Origin: Acidobacteriaceae bacterium
GTDB lineage: Bacteria; Acidobacteriota; Terriglobia; Terriglobales; Acidobacteriaceae
Direction of reading: 5' to 3'
DNA: 64,000 nucleotides
Assembly: GCA_030041305.1 (NCBI GenBank)
Contig: JASHOC010000280.1
Location: 39,164 to 103,163, forward strand
The notes below the pieces were generated by a model. That model was given only the letters and a program-made list of their open reading frames with translations, was not told where the DNA came from and ran no database searches. The position numbers and the translations under genes are program-made. Positions within the stretch are counted from its first letter, which is position 1; each line of letters begins with the position of its first letter. Of the stretch, positions 1 to 8,826 are shown one piece after another.

Positions 1-1
1 G

Positions 2-811
2 GGCCTCGATTTCGAGTTCCAGGCCGGCGAAGGACCCGTCGTCCATCATCCCATCCGCACCGCGGAAGAGGTCCGCGCCCTGCGCACCGACCGCGCCGCG
101 GCGCTCGAATACGTCGGCCTCGCCATCGAAAAAGTAGCCGCCCACTTCCGCGACCGCCTCGGCGTCATCGGCTTTTGCGGCGCTCCCTATACCCTGGCCA
201 GTTACATGATCGAGGGCGGCGGCTCGCGCAATTACATCCACACCAAGCAGCTCATGTATCGCGATCCCACTGCGTGGAGCGGCCTCTTGGACAAACTGGT
301 CGCGGTGTTGACCGCCTACTGCCGGCTGCAAGTCCAGGCTGGCGCTGAAGTCATCCAGATCTTCGACAGTTGGGTGGGCTCCCTCTCGCTCACCGATTAT
401 CGCGAGTACGTCTTCGACGCCTCCAAGCGCCTGGTCCACGCCGTCCGGCAGATGGGCGTGCCGGTCATCTACTTCGGCGTCGAGACCACGGGCCTTCTTC
501 AAGCAATGGCCGCCACCGGCGCCGACGTCATCGGCCTCGATTGGCGTCAGCCGCTAGACGAAGGCTGGGGCGCCGTCGGCCACGCCCACGCCGTGCAGGG
601 TAACCTCGATCCCATCACCCTCTTTGCGCCGCTCGAAATCCTGGAACAGCGCGTCCGGGAGATTCTGCGCGCCGCCCAACGCCGTCCCGGCCACATCTTC
701 AATCTCGGTCACGGCATCGTCCCCGGCACTCCCGTCGAGAACGTGCAGGCCGTGGTGCGCATGGTCCGCGAGTTCGGCCCGCAGCAAGCCCAGGAGATCG
801 CCCATGGCTAA
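2..811 (+). CDS. hemE: Uroporphyrinogen decarboxylase, 5'-truncated by the window edge
   Basis: HemE decarboxylates the four acetate side chains of uroporphyrinogen III to give coproporphyrinogen III in cytosolic heme synthesis. The frame is open from base 2, so the true start lies upstream of the window. Visible family segments include GFCGAPYTLASYMIEGG, the IFDSWVGSLS stretch that carries an active-site aspartate, and the C-terminal FNLGHGI...P segment. The gene overlaps the following hemH by 8 bp (the ATG of hemH lies within the final codons), which indicates translational coupling of consecutive or near-consecutive heme pathway steps. About 270 codons are present of the roughly 340-350 usual for the family. 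Confidence 0.95.
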   Translation, partial: GLDFEFQAGEGPVVHHPIRTAEEVRALRTDRAAALEYVGLAIEKVAAHFRDRLGVIGFCGAPYTLASYMIEGGGSRNYIHTKQLMYRDPTAWSGLLDKLVAVLTAYCRLQVQAGAEVIQIFDSWVGSLSLTDYREYVFDASKRLVHAVRQMGVPVIYFGVETTGLLQAMAATGADVIGLDWRQPLDEGWGAVGHAHAVQGNLDPITLFAPLEILEQRVREILRAAQRRPGHIFNLGHGIVPGTPVENVQAVVRMVREFGPQQAQEIAHG

Positions 812-1814
812 TGAGGCCGTCCTCCTGCTCGCCCACGGAACTCCCGAAACCGTCGACCAGATTCCTGAGTATCTGCGCAACGTAGTCAGCGGCCGCCCCA
901 TTCCCCAACCGGTCATTGAAGAGATCCAGCATCGCTATTCCCTCATCGGCCGCAGCCCGCTCACAGAAATCACCATGGAGCAGGGCCGCCTCGTTGAGGC
1001 GGAGCTTGCCGAAGCTGAGCGCGCCGCCGGCGGCCCCCCGGTTCCGGTGTACGTCGGCATGCGCAACTGGCGTCCTTACATCCCCGAAGTGGTCCGCCGC
1101 ATGTGCGCCGACGGCGTCCAAGCAGCCGCGGTCCTCTGCATGGCTCCGCAGAACTCGCGCACCAGTGTCGGCCTTTATCGCCGCGCCGTGCAGGCTGAGG
1201 CCGCAAGTCTGCGCATCGACTTTACCGAGGCTTGGGCCCGCCACCCGCTCCTCGCCGACGCCTTTGCTGAGCGCCTTCGTCCCGCCTGGCAAAAACTCAG
1301 CGCGCAGGCCGGTCATTCGGTTCCGGTGCTCTTCACCGCCCACAGTGTCCCCACGCGCACCGTCGAACCGCCCTCCCCTGATTCCGCCGGAGCACCTCGC
1401 CTCTGGCCTGGTGAAGGCGCCGATCCTTATGCCGACGAGGCTCGCCACACTGCCGAAATGGTCGCGGCGCGGCTCCCTGAAATTCCCCGCTGGTGGTTTG
1501 CTTTCCAAAGCCAGGGCGCAAGCGGCGGCCCGTGGCTCGGGCCCACCGTCGAAGAAACTTTAAGCTCCATCTCAGAAATCGGGTATAAATTTCTGATTCT
1601 TCATCCGATAGGCTTTCTCTGCGATCACGTTGAAATCCTCTACGACGTCGACCATCTCTTCCGCGACTACGCCGCCCGGCTGGGCGTGAAACTGGAGCGT
1701 CCTGAATCGCTGAACGCCTCTCCAACCTTGGCCAAGGCGATTGCCGATCTCGCGCAAAAAGCGCTCGCCCGCCTCCGCCACTACGGCGGTTCTCCAATTC
1801 CCGTGGAGTTTTGA
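804..1814 (+). CDS. hemH: Ferrochelatase (protoporphyrin/coproporphyrin type)
   Basis: Inserts ferrous iron into the porphyrin ring at the end of heme synthesis; the 336-aa size fits a soluble bacterial enzyme. The protein begins MANEAVLLLAHGTP. It contains FTAHSVPTRT, which corresponds to the family's active-site histidine segment, and GFLCDHVEILYDVD, which carries the catalytic glutamate. I chose the ATG at 804 because it gives the family N-terminus and overlaps hemE by 8 bp; the frame stays open further upstream without family similarity. Codons 327-336 (YGGSPIPVEF) and the stop lie exactly inside the first copy of the 117-bp dispersed repeat, so the native C-terminus has been replaced or extended by a mobile sequence. 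The catalytic core is intact, so activity is probably retained. Confidence 0.93.
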   Translation: MANEAVLLLAHGTPETVDQIPEYLRNVVSGRPIPQPVIEEIQHRYSLIGRSPLTEITMEQGRLVEAELAEAERAAGGPPVPVYVGMRNWRPYIPEVVRRMCADGVQAAAVLCMAPQNSRTSVGLYRRAVQAEAASLRIDFTEAWARHPLLADAFAERLRPAWQKLSAQAGHSVPVLFTAHSVPTRTVEPPSPDSAGAPRLWPGEGADPYADEARHTAEMVAARLPEIPRWWFAFQSQGASGGPWLGPTVEETLSSISEIGYKFLILHPIGFLCDHVEILYDVDHLFRDYAARLGVKLERPESLNASPTLAKAIADLAQKALARLRHYGGSPIPVEF

Positions 1815-1898
1815 GGGGCGTGCCAGGTGGCGTTTTCTTGGGAAAAACGCCACTCAACGTTCGAGGTTGTGCTCTACACCAATTGGAGAACCGCTATA
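1782..1898 (+). repeat. MITE-like 117-bp element, copy 1
   Basis: Starts TACGGCGGTTCTCCAATT and ends with AATTGGAGAACCGCTATA, giving 18-bp terminal inverted repeats that differ at two positions, with TA at each outer edge. A central hairpin has arms TGGCGTTTT and AAAACGCCA. The same sequence recurs at 17411, 40307, 42806 (reverse) and 47278 (reverse). This copy has one private change (GTTGTGC where the others have GTTCTGC). It overlaps the 3' end of hemH and supplies its stop codon. No room for a transposase, so it would be mobilised in trans. Confidence 0.93.
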
Positions 1899-2146
1899 AA
1901 CGCATCGCCAGCCTTCCGCACCGGGGGAGCCGTAACAAGCCGTATTTTTCGCCACCGGATTTCCGCAGATATTTTTTAGCCCTAGGATATTTACCAGGGA
2001 TTAATATTCGATAGGATGGTTTGAGATTAGCTTCCCTAGTCTCGTCCTGGTCTTGCTACCCGGCGAGCAATGCATCGAATTTTCCTCGCCGCTGCGCTTG
2101 TCACTTGCTTCCTCAAACAGAGGACACATTAGTCCAGGAGATCAAC

Positions 2147-2398
2147 GTGTCCGTTGGAGATGGAATCCAGACGGCCAAATCAGGATTTGCTGAAAAGGTC
2201 GTCGAAAGAGAAGTCGTCTTGTGCCCGTACTGTAGCAGCCACCGTACTCGGCGCGTCGAGCGCAAAGGTTTTCGCGAGAGACGAATCTATCCTCTCTTCG
2301 GCTATTTCCCTTGGAAGTGCGGCCATTGCAGGGCGAAATTTTTCTTGAGAAAACGATATCGCAGCCGATCTTCGAAGCCTAAGGACTACGTGGGTTGA
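2147..2398 (+). CDS. Small zinc-ribbon protein of unknown function
   Basis: An 83-aa protein with a Cys4 zinc ribbon: CPYC near residue 25 and CGHC about 29 residues later, followed by a basic tail (KRYRSRSSKPK). I chose the GTG at 2147 because an AGGAG lies six bases upstream; the open frame begins earlier but that part (from 2021) has no recognisable character. It sits between the MITE behind hemH and the convergent proline dehydrogenase, so it is probably monocistronic. Zinc ribbons with basic tails often bind nucleic acid, but I recognise no specific family. Confidence 0.55.
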   Translation: MSVGDGIQTAKSGFAEKVVEREVVLCPYCSSHRTRRVERKGFRERRIYPLFGYFPWKCGHCRAKFFLRKRYRSRSSKPKDYVG

Positions 2399-2415
2399 TC
2401 GCCCCCTGCCTCGAC

Positions 2416-3339
2416 TCACCGGAAGAAATTCCTGGCCAGGAACAGCACGTTGGCTGGCCGCTCCGCCAGGCGCCGCATAAAATATGGGTACCACTCGCTC
2501 CCAAACGGCACATACACACGCACCCGGTAGCCCTCGCGCACCAGTTTCCGTTGCAAATCGCGTCGCACTCCGTACAACATCTGGAACTCGAACCGGTCCG
2601 CCGCCACCCCGTGCTGCTTGGCAAACTCCTTCGCCGCTCCAATGATGGCTTCATCGTGCGTCGCCAGCGCGTGATGGAGCGGCGAGTCCAGCAGCATTTT
2701 GCTCAGCAGAACAAAGTTCCTGTCCACCTGCACCTTGCGCGGAAAGGCCACCTCCGCCGGCTCCTTGTACGCTCCCTTGCATAGCCGCACCCGGATGCCT
2801 TCGGCCAGCAATTGCTCGATGTCCGCCTGCGAGCGGTAAAGGTAGGCCTGGATCACCACCCCAACCGACCCCCGCAAATCGGCGCACGCGTGCAACCGCC
2901 GCACCACGTCCAGCGTCACCTGCGTCAATCGCGACTCCTCCATGTCGATGCGCACAAAGTTCCCCACCGCGCTGGCGTGGCGCGTCAGGCTGCCCGCAAT
3001 GCTCTCGGCCATCTCCGCCGATTGCTCCAGCCCCATCTGCGTCAGCTTCACGCTGATGTTGGCGTCCAGTTTCCGCGCGGCAATGGCGTCCAGAAGCCGG
3101 TGATAGACTTCCGCCGCCCGATGCGCCTCGGCTTCTGAAGTTACGCTTTCACCCAGCGAATCCAGCGTCACCGCCATTCCCTGGCGATTCACCGATTCGG
3201 CCGCGCGCAGTGCGTCTTCCAGCGTCAGGCCCGCGACAAAGCGCGAACTGATGCGCACGCCCACGCGGGACTGCTCGCAAAAGCGCCGCAGAGCTTGGTT
3301 GTGGGAGAGGGTAATAAAGGTGGAACGAAGTACGTCCAT
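2416..3339 (-). CDS. Proline dehydrogenase
   Basis: FAD-dependent oxidation of proline to 1-pyrroline-5-carboxylate, passing electrons to the quinone pool. The roughly 307-aa protein matches stand-alone monofunctional PRODH enzymes (the bifunctional PutA is over 1000 aa). Motifs of the TIM barrel are visible in order: ISVKLTQMG, FVRIDMEES, RVRLCKGAYKEP, ATHDE, FQMLYGVR and the C-terminal YFMRRLAERPAN with the substrate-binding arginines. I chose the ATG at 3339 (MDVLRSTFI); an alternative ATG 51 bp upstream lacks a clear ribosome binding site. No P5C dehydrogenase is adjacent, so the partner must be encoded elsewhere. Confidence 0.93.
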   Translation of the reverse strand: MDVLRSTFITLSHNQALRRFCEQSRVGVRISSRFVAGLTLEDALRAAESVNRQGMAVTLDSLGESVTSEAEAHRAAEVYHRLLDAIAARKLDANISVKLTQMGLEQSAEMAESIAGSLTRHASAVGNFVRIDMEESRLTQVTLDVVRRLHACADLRGSVGVVIQAYLYRSQADIEQLLAEGIRVRLCKGAYKEPAEVAFPRKVQVDRNFVLLSKMLLDSPLHHALATHDEAIIGAAKEFAKQHGVAADRFEFQMLYGVRRDLQRKLVREGYRVRVYVPFGSEWYPYFMRRLAERPANVLFLARNFFR

Positions 3340-3477
3340 GGGCCGGTCCTGCCGCAGAGCGCTGGGAGGGGACCCCTCGTTCTCTGACATTCCAGTGTCG
3401 CACACCCCGGCCCGGTTAAGAATCCTCGCGCCCCATGCCAAACTGCAAAACAGGACCCTGCATCACCACCGGCGCGT

Positions 3478-4866
3478 TCACCGCACCTGGTCGACCACGC
3501 TCCCGTGCGCCGGCAGCGTCACGCTGATCTCCTTCGACTCTTTGGTCTGCGAACCATCCCATGCGCTCTGGGCCGTGTGTTTCTCGCCGTCCAGTCCCAG
3601 TTCCTTCCACGTCGCGCGTAGCGTCACCGGCTTGTCGTCAAGATTGAAAAAGCCAAAGTACTCCGCGTACCCACGCTCTCCGGCCTGGTTGATGGTCGCG
3701 CGCCACACCCGCGCATGCGCAAACTCAGCGCCCAGCGCGCCCGTATTGACCGGCCGGCTGTAAGTCGCGTTCTGGTTCATGAACAGCAGATCTTGGTTGG
3801 TCATCAGCGACCGCGACAGCGCATCCAGCCGCGTCAGGTTTGCGCCCATGATCAGCGGCGAGCGGGAAATTGCCCACAGCGCAAACTCGGTCTTCTGTTC
3901 GTCTGCTGTTTCCCGCGTTTGCCGCGCGTCGCCCCAACCCGGATGCGGTCCCAGGTAACCCTCCGGCAGCATGTCGGCGTCCGGCCAGTTGCCCGGCCCG
4001 GTGTACGTGAACCACTTGGCCAGCAGGTCGAACGCCTGCCGTATGCCGGAGGGAAAATCTCCCTTGCCCGGCTGATGCTCGAACGTCCATCCATCCCAGT
4101 GATCGTCGGAAATGCGCCACATCTGCGCGTATTTGCCCACTTCGGCCGCATGATCCAGCGCGGTCGGTCCCGGCGACAGGCTCAGCACAATCGGCCGCCC
4201 CGTCTTCCGGATCGCCTCGGCAATCTGCCGGATCTCCGTCGGCCGGTAAGGCCGGTCGGCGATGCAATCCACCTTGAGAAAATCCAGCCCCCACTGCGCG
4301 TACAACTTCAGCATCGAATCGTAGTAAGCCTGCCCGGCGGGATTGTCTTTCATGCCCCAGTTGCTGTCGTCCCAGGGGCAGGGCGAACTCTCATCCGCCG
4401 CATCCGTGGCATGAAAGCTCGTCCCCGCGATGGGCAGATTCGCCGTCACCGCGTCGCGCGGAATTCCCCGCAGAATGTGAATCCCGAACTTCAGCCCCTG
4501 CGCATGAACCCAGTCCGCGAGCGGCTTCAACCCCTCTTTACTCCCTGACGACGAATAACGCGCCGGATCCGGAAGCAGCAACCCGTGTCCATCGATCTTG
4601 TACTTCCGCTCCGCCAGATTGCGGCCCGCCGGGTTTTGCATGTACCAGCCCTCGTCAATCACCGCATACGTCCAACCAAACTGCTTCATCCCCGCCAGCA
4701 TTGCGGCATTGGCCTTGAACTGCTCCTCGTCAATCGTGAACCCGTAGGCGTCCCAGCTATTCCAGCCCATCGGCGGCGTAGGCGCCAGCGTCTGCGTCTG
4801 AACGGAGTGTGTCACCATAGCCATCACCACAGGAACTGCAGCCGCAATCCACCTGTAACCTGACAT
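3478..4866 (-). CDS. Secreted alpha-galactosidase, glycoside hydrolase family 27
   Basis: Hydrolyses terminal alpha-1,6-galactosyl residues from galactomannan or raffinose-type sugars. The 462-aa protein starts with a signal peptide (about residues 1-25, MSGYRWIAAAVPVVMAMVTHS). GH27 hallmarks follow: TPPMGWNSWDAYG, YAVIDEGW, DFLKVDCI (nucleophile Asp), RISDDHWDGW (acid/base Asp) and GNWPDADML. A beta-sandwich C-terminal domain ends the protein. The ATG has no Shine-Dalgarno and TATACG lies only seven bases upstream, so a very short leader is possible. Proline dehydrogenase lies downstream on the same strand; the next gene upstream is divergent. Confidence 0.93.
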   Translation of the reverse strand: MSGYRWIAAAVPVVMAMVTHSVQTQTLAPTPPMGWNSWDAYGFTIDEEQFKANAAMLAGMKQFGWTYAVIDEGWYMQNPAGRNLAERKYKIDGHGLLLPDPARYSSSGSKEGLKPLADWVHAQGLKFGIHILRGIPRDAVTANLPIAGTSFHATDAADESSPCPWDDSNWGMKDNPAGQAYYDSMLKLYAQWGLDFLKVDCIADRPYRPTEIRQIAEAIRKTGRPIVLSLSPGPTALDHAAEVGKYAQMWRISDDHWDGWTFEHQPGKGDFPSGIRQAFDLLAKWFTYTGPGNWPDADMLPEGYLGPHPGWGDARQTRETADEQKTEFALWAISRSPLIMGANLTRLDALSRSLMTNQDLLFMNQNATYSRPVNTGALGAEFAHARVWRATINQAGERGYAEYFGFFNLDDKPVTLRATWKELGLDGEKHTAQSAWDGSQTKESKEISVTLPAHGSVVDQVR

Positions 4867-5010
4867 GGCTAGACGTATACCACACCTGAGCCTTCCGCCG
4901 CTCTCTCAGTCAACACCCCAAGCCGATCCGCATTGCTACGCCTCTTCTCGGCGCCTCCCGGTATATCCTTCCCTTTGCGGGTTGCCCATCTGCTCTCCTG
5001 GAGAACCGAA

Positions 5011-6468
5011 GTGATTAACGCCCTGCTTGCCGTTGGCGCAGCCTGCTTCGTCGTTTGTTGCTTCCCTCTGTGCGCCGCTGCCCAGCCGCGCGCCGCCCAA
5101 TCCGCGCCCGTCTCAGCGCTCCTCGTGAGCGACATCCACTTCGAGCCTTTCTGGGATCCCGCCAAGACCTTGCAAATAGCCGCCGCGCCCATCACCGGTT
5201 GGAACCCTATCCTCGCCGAGCCCCCCTCGCCCGATCGCGCGCAGCGCTTTGCCGCCCTCGAGCAGGGCTGCCACGCCCGCGGCGTAGACACTTCCTACCC
5301 TCTGCTCGTATCCAGCCTCCGCGCCATGCAAGCCCACGGGTCCGGCGCAACCTTCATCACCGTCAGCGGCGATCTCATCTCCCACGAGTTTTCCTGCAAG
5401 TTCGCCGCAGTTTTTCCCCAAGGTTCGCCAGCCGCGCGCCAGGCCTTCGCCGAAAAAACCATCCAATATGTTCTCGCTCAACTGCGCAACGCATTTCCCG
5501 GCGTTCCCGTCTTCGCCGCCCTCGGCAACAACGACTCCGGCTGCGGCGATTATCAGCTCGATGCGAACAGCAGTTTTCTCGCCGATCTCGCGCCCTCGTT
5601 CGTCGCCGACGTTCCCGCATCCCAGCGCCGCGAGGCCCAGCGCGATTTCGCCGCAGACGGCGATTACAGCGCTTCTCTTCCCACGCCCATCCGCAACACG
5701 CGCCTGCTCGTCCTCGACGATCTCTTTATGTCTTCTAGCTACGCTGCCTGCTCCGGCAAATCCGATCCGGCGCCTGCCGCCGCGCAAATCGCATGGCTCC
5801 GCATTCACCTTGCCCAGGCGCGGCGCAACCACGAAAACATCTGGTTTATGGCGCACATTCCGCCCGGCGTCGATCCCTTTTCCACGGTGCGCAAGATGCC
5901 TGACCTTTGCGGCGGCGAAAATCCGCAAATGTTCCTCTCCTCGAATGCTCTTACCGAAATCCTCGGCGCCTTCGGCGACGTCGTTCGCCTCGACCTCTTC
6001 GCGCACACCCACATGGACGAACTGAGGCTCTTGACCCCATCGGAGAACCCCAGCCAAAAGCCTCCCTCACCGCAGGGGATCAAGCTCGTCCCGTCCATCT
6101 CTCCCGTCGACGGCAATAACCCCTCGTTCACCGTCGCGCGCGTCGATCCCGCTTCCGCCATCCTCGTTGACTACACCGTCTTCGCAGCCTCCAACCAGAC
6201 CGGCATCCACACGACATGGGCCGAAGAATACGACTTCGACCGCGCCTACCAGGAACCGGCCTTCACGCCGGCAACCCTCGCCAACCTCATTGCCGGTTTC
6301 GCATCCGATCCTTCCGCGCAAACCCCATCGAGCCAGATCTACCTGCGCAACTACTTCGTCGGCAACCGCTCGCTTCCCCTCAAAGCCTTTTGGCCGCAAT
6401 ACGCCTGCGCGCTTTCCAACCTTACCGCAAGCTCGTATCGCGCCTGCGTCTGCCACAGCGCTCAATGA
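5011..6468 (+). CDS. Secreted metallophosphoesterase, acid-sphingomyelinase-like
   Basis: Calcineurin-like phosphoesterase with the layout of acid sphingomyelinase-type enzymes. Motifs in order: LLVSDIHFEPFWDP (first metal ligands), TVSGDLISHEF, ALGNNDSGCGDYQ (GN[ND] motif), FMAHIPPG and LFAHTHMDELRL. The C-terminal part (NYFVGN...FWPQYACAL) resembles the tail of sphingomyelinase-like phosphodiesterases. I chose the GTG at 5011: a GGAG lies seven bases upstream and the product then begins directly with a signal peptide (VINALLAVGAACFVVCCFPLC). Length 485 aa. The natural substrate cannot be told from the sequence; phospholipid or nucleotide phosphodiesters are both possible. Confidence 0.85.
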   Translation: MINALLAVGAACFVVCCFPLCAAAQPRAAQSAPVSALLVSDIHFEPFWDPAKTLQIAAAPITGWNPILAEPPSPDRAQRFAALEQGCHARGVDTSYPLLVSSLRAMQAHGSGATFITVSGDLISHEFSCKFAAVFPQGSPAARQAFAEKTIQYVLAQLRNAFPGVPVFAALGNNDSGCGDYQLDANSSFLADLAPSFVADVPASQRREAQRDFAADGDYSASLPTPIRNTRLLVLDDLFMSSSYAACSGKSDPAPAAAQIAWLRIHLAQARRNHENIWFMAHIPPGVDPFSTVRKMPDLCGGENPQMFLSSNALTEILGAFGDVVRLDLFAHTHMDELRLLTPSENPSQKPPSPQGIKLVPSISPVDGNNPSFTVARVDPASAILVDYTVFAASNQTGIHTTWAEEYDFDRAYQEPAFTPATLANLIAGFASDPSAQTPSSQIYLRNYFVGNRSLPLKAFWPQYACALSNLTASSYRACVCHSAQ

Positions 6469-6524
6469 GCGCCGCGCGCAACGAGCCTTGCCGCTCCCTA
6501 CCTTCCCCCAACTACAATGCCCGC

Positions 6525-8732
6525 ATGACCCCGTCTTCCCTCACCCGCCGCGAGTTCCTCCAATCGACCGCCGCCGCCGGCTCCGGCGCGGCCCTCGCGG
6601 CCGTCGCTCCCTCCGGCCTCTGGCCTCAAACCGTCGCTCCCGCGCAACCCGAGGTCCCCGCCTGGGCCACCAGGCCCATGCGCTGGTTCCAGCTCACGCT
6701 GGTCGAAAACGATCCCCTCGACTACGACCCGCATTTCTGGCTCGACTACTTTCAGCGCACGCGCTCTGAGGGCGCCTGCATCAGCGGTGGCGGCTGCGTC
6801 GCCTACTATCCCACCCAAATTCCCTTCCACCATCGCAGCGCCTGGCTCGGCAACCGCGACTGCCTGGGCGATCTCGTCTCCGGCTGCCGCAAACTTGGCA
6901 TGTCCGTGCTCATCCGCACCGATCCCCACGCCACCTGGGACGACACCAAGGCCGCCCATCCTGACTGGATCGCCGTCGACGCCGACGGCCAGCCTCGCCC
7001 CCATTGGGCCGCGCCCCATATGTGGCTCACCTGCGCCTACGGCCCTTACAACTTCGAGTTCATGACCGCGGTCCACAAAGAAATCATGACCCGCTACCGT
7101 CCCGACGGCCTCTTTCACAACCGCTGGGACGGCGAGGGCGTCTGCTACTGCGTTCATTGCGTCGACAATTTCCGCGCCGCCACCGGTCTCGACCTGCCGC
7201 GCACCACCAAGCCGCAGGACGCCGCCTATCGCGCCTGGTCCGCCTGGCGCCGCGAGCGCCTCATGCGCCTCGTCGATCTTTGGAACGCGACCATCCGCGC
7301 CATCAATCCCGAATCTTCCACGATTCCCAACAGCGGCGGCGCCCTCGCCAACGTCGATTCCATCGACCTCGGCCATCGCGTTCCCTTACTCGCCGCCGAC
7401 CGTCAGGGCCGCAGCGGCCTTGCCGCGCCCTGGTTCATCGGTAAAACCGCCCGCGAATACCGCGGCTTTTTAGGCGGCGCCAAGCCCGGCATCGGCCTCT
7501 TCGGCGTCGGCGTCGAAGACCGCCATCGCTGGAAAGACAGCGTCACCAGCAACGCCGAAATCCGCATCTGGGCCCTCGAAGTCGTCGCCAACGGCATGGT
7601 CCCCTGGTGTTGCAAGTTTTCCGGCGCCCTTCACGACGAGCGCTGGCTCAGCGAGGTCGAAGCCATTTTTCTCTGGACCGAAAAGCACCGCGGCTACCTC
7701 GCTGAACGCCAGCCCATCGCCCGCATCGCCATCGTCTACTCGCAGCAGACCGCGTGGAACTTCGGCGCCGACGCCCATGCTCAAGTCGAGGACTACGCCC
7801 TCGGCTGGTGCCAGGCGCTCATCGAGTCACGCATTCCCTTCGAGATGATCCACGACCGGCTTCTCGATCCGGCCCACGTCTCCCGCTACAAAACCCTCAT
7901 CCTGCCCAACATCGCCGTGCTCAGTGACGCGCAATGCGAGCAGCTTCGCGCCTTTGTCGCCGCCGGCGGCAGCCTCATCGCCACGCACCAAACCAGCCTC
8001 TACGATCCCTCCGGCGCGCTGCGCAAAAACCTCGCCCTCGCCGATCTCTTCGGCGTCGACTGGACGGGCAAGTCCGAAGGGCCGATGCAGAACTCCTACA
8101 TCCGCCTGGAGCACGAAGCCCTGCCTCACAGCCCGTTTTTCGCCGGCCTTGAAGACGCGCCCCGCGTCATCAACGGCGTCAGTCGCCTCGAAGTCACGCC
8201 CCGCGCGTCTTTCGCCGAAACCCCCTTCACCCTCATTCCCAGCTATCCCGACCTGCCCATGGAGGAGGTCTATCCGCGCGTCCCTCGCACCAGCATCTCC
8301 TGCCTCTATCTCCGCCAGCCCTCGGGCCGCGTCGCCTACTTCCCCTTCGACATCGACCGCACCTTTTGGGAAGTCCTCTCGCCCGATCACCTGAAGATGA
8401 TGCGCAACACCGTCCTCTGGGCCCTCAACGAACCTGCAGCCGTCGAAGTCGAAGGCCCCGGCCTCCTCGACGTCAACCTCTGGCGCAATCCCTCCTCGAT
8501 CACCGTCTCCCTCGTCAACCTCACCAACGCCATGACCATGAAAGGTCCGTTTCGCGGCTTCTCTCCCATCGGCGGGCAAACCGTCCGCCTCCGCCTGCCG
8601 GAGCTTGCCCAGGCCCGCGAGGCCAAACTTCTCGTCGCCGGTCAGACCGTCCCCATCGACCGCTCTGGTTCAACCTCCAGCCTCACCATCCCCTTGATCC
8701 TCGATCACGAAGTCGTCGCCATCGATATCTGA
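6525..8732 (+). CDS. Tat-exported putative glycoside hydrolase with beta-galactosidase trimerisation-like domain
   Basis: A 735-aa protein that starts with a twin-arginine signal (SLTRREFLQSTAAAGSGAAL). The N-terminal half looks like the GHL6-type (hypothetical glycosyl hydrolase) TIM barrel: FHNRWDGEGVCYCVHC contains the conserved Cys pair typical of such proteins. A middle region beginning around ARIAIVYSQQTAWNF resembles the class I glutamine amidotransferase-like trimerisation domain of GH42 beta-galactosidases (YKTLILPNIAVLSDAQ...LRAFVAAGGSLIATHQTS). I chose the ATG at 6525 because the Tat signal starts there; the longer open frame overlaps the previous gene. The catalytic residues are not obvious to me, so the reaction is unassigned. 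Confidence 0.8.
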   Translation: MTPSSLTRREFLQSTAAAGSGAALAAVAPSGLWPQTVAPAQPEVPAWATRPMRWFQLTLVENDPLDYDPHFWLDYFQRTRSEGACISGGGCVAYYPTQIPFHHRSAWLGNRDCLGDLVSGCRKLGMSVLIRTDPHATWDDTKAAHPDWIAVDADGQPRPHWAAPHMWLTCAYGPYNFEFMTAVHKEIMTRYRPDGLFHNRWDGEGVCYCVHCVDNFRAATGLDLPRTTKPQDAAYRAWSAWRRERLMRLVDLWNATIRAINPESSTIPNSGGALANVDSIDLGHRVPLLAADRQGRSGLAAPWFIGKTAREYRGFLGGAKPGIGLFGVGVEDRHRWKDSVTSNAEIRIWALEVVANGMVPWCCKFSGALHDERWLSEVEAIFLWTEKHRGYLAERQPIARIAIVYSQQTAWNFGADAHAQVEDYALGWCQALIESRIPFEMIHDRLLDPAHVSRYKTLILPNIAVLSDAQCEQLRAFVAAGGSLIATHQTSLYDPSGALRKNLALADLFGVDWTGKSEGPMQNSYIRLEHEALPHSPFFAGLEDAPRVINGVSRLEVTPRASFAETPFTLIPSYPDLPMEEVYPRVPRTSISCLYLRQPSGRVAYFPFDIDRTFWEVLSPDHLKMMRNTVLWALNEPAAVEVEGPGLLDVNLWRNPSSITVSLVNLTNAMTMKGPFRGFSPIGGQTVRLRLPELAQAREAKLLVAGQTVPIDRSGSTSSLTIPLILDHEVVAIDI

Positions 8733-8749
8733 CACCAAGCCCCGAACCC

Positions 8750-8780
8750 AAAAAACGCCCGGACCGCAAAGGTCCGGGCG
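8750..8780 (-). terminator. Rho-independent terminator of the sedolisin gene
   Basis: A perfect 10-bp stem (CGCCCGGACC / GGTCCGGGCG) with a 5-base loop is followed, on the minus strand, by six T residues (AAAAAA at 8750-8755 on the plus strand). It lies 46 bp past the stop of the minus-strand protease gene. On the plus strand no T tract follows, so it acts mainly for the minus-strand gene. Confidence 0.9.
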
Positions 8781-8826
8781 CATGATCGGGAAAGGCCGGC
8801 GAACAGACCTCGTCGGTCCCGCGGCC

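Noticed and set aside
1835..1860. MITE internal hairpin as a transcription terminator
   Set aside because: The stem is not followed by a T tract on either strand.
1811..2014. Open frames starting MRGVPGGVFLGKTPLNVRG or MSGVFPKKTPPG that recur in the window
   Set aside because: They recur only because they are translations of the MITE copies.
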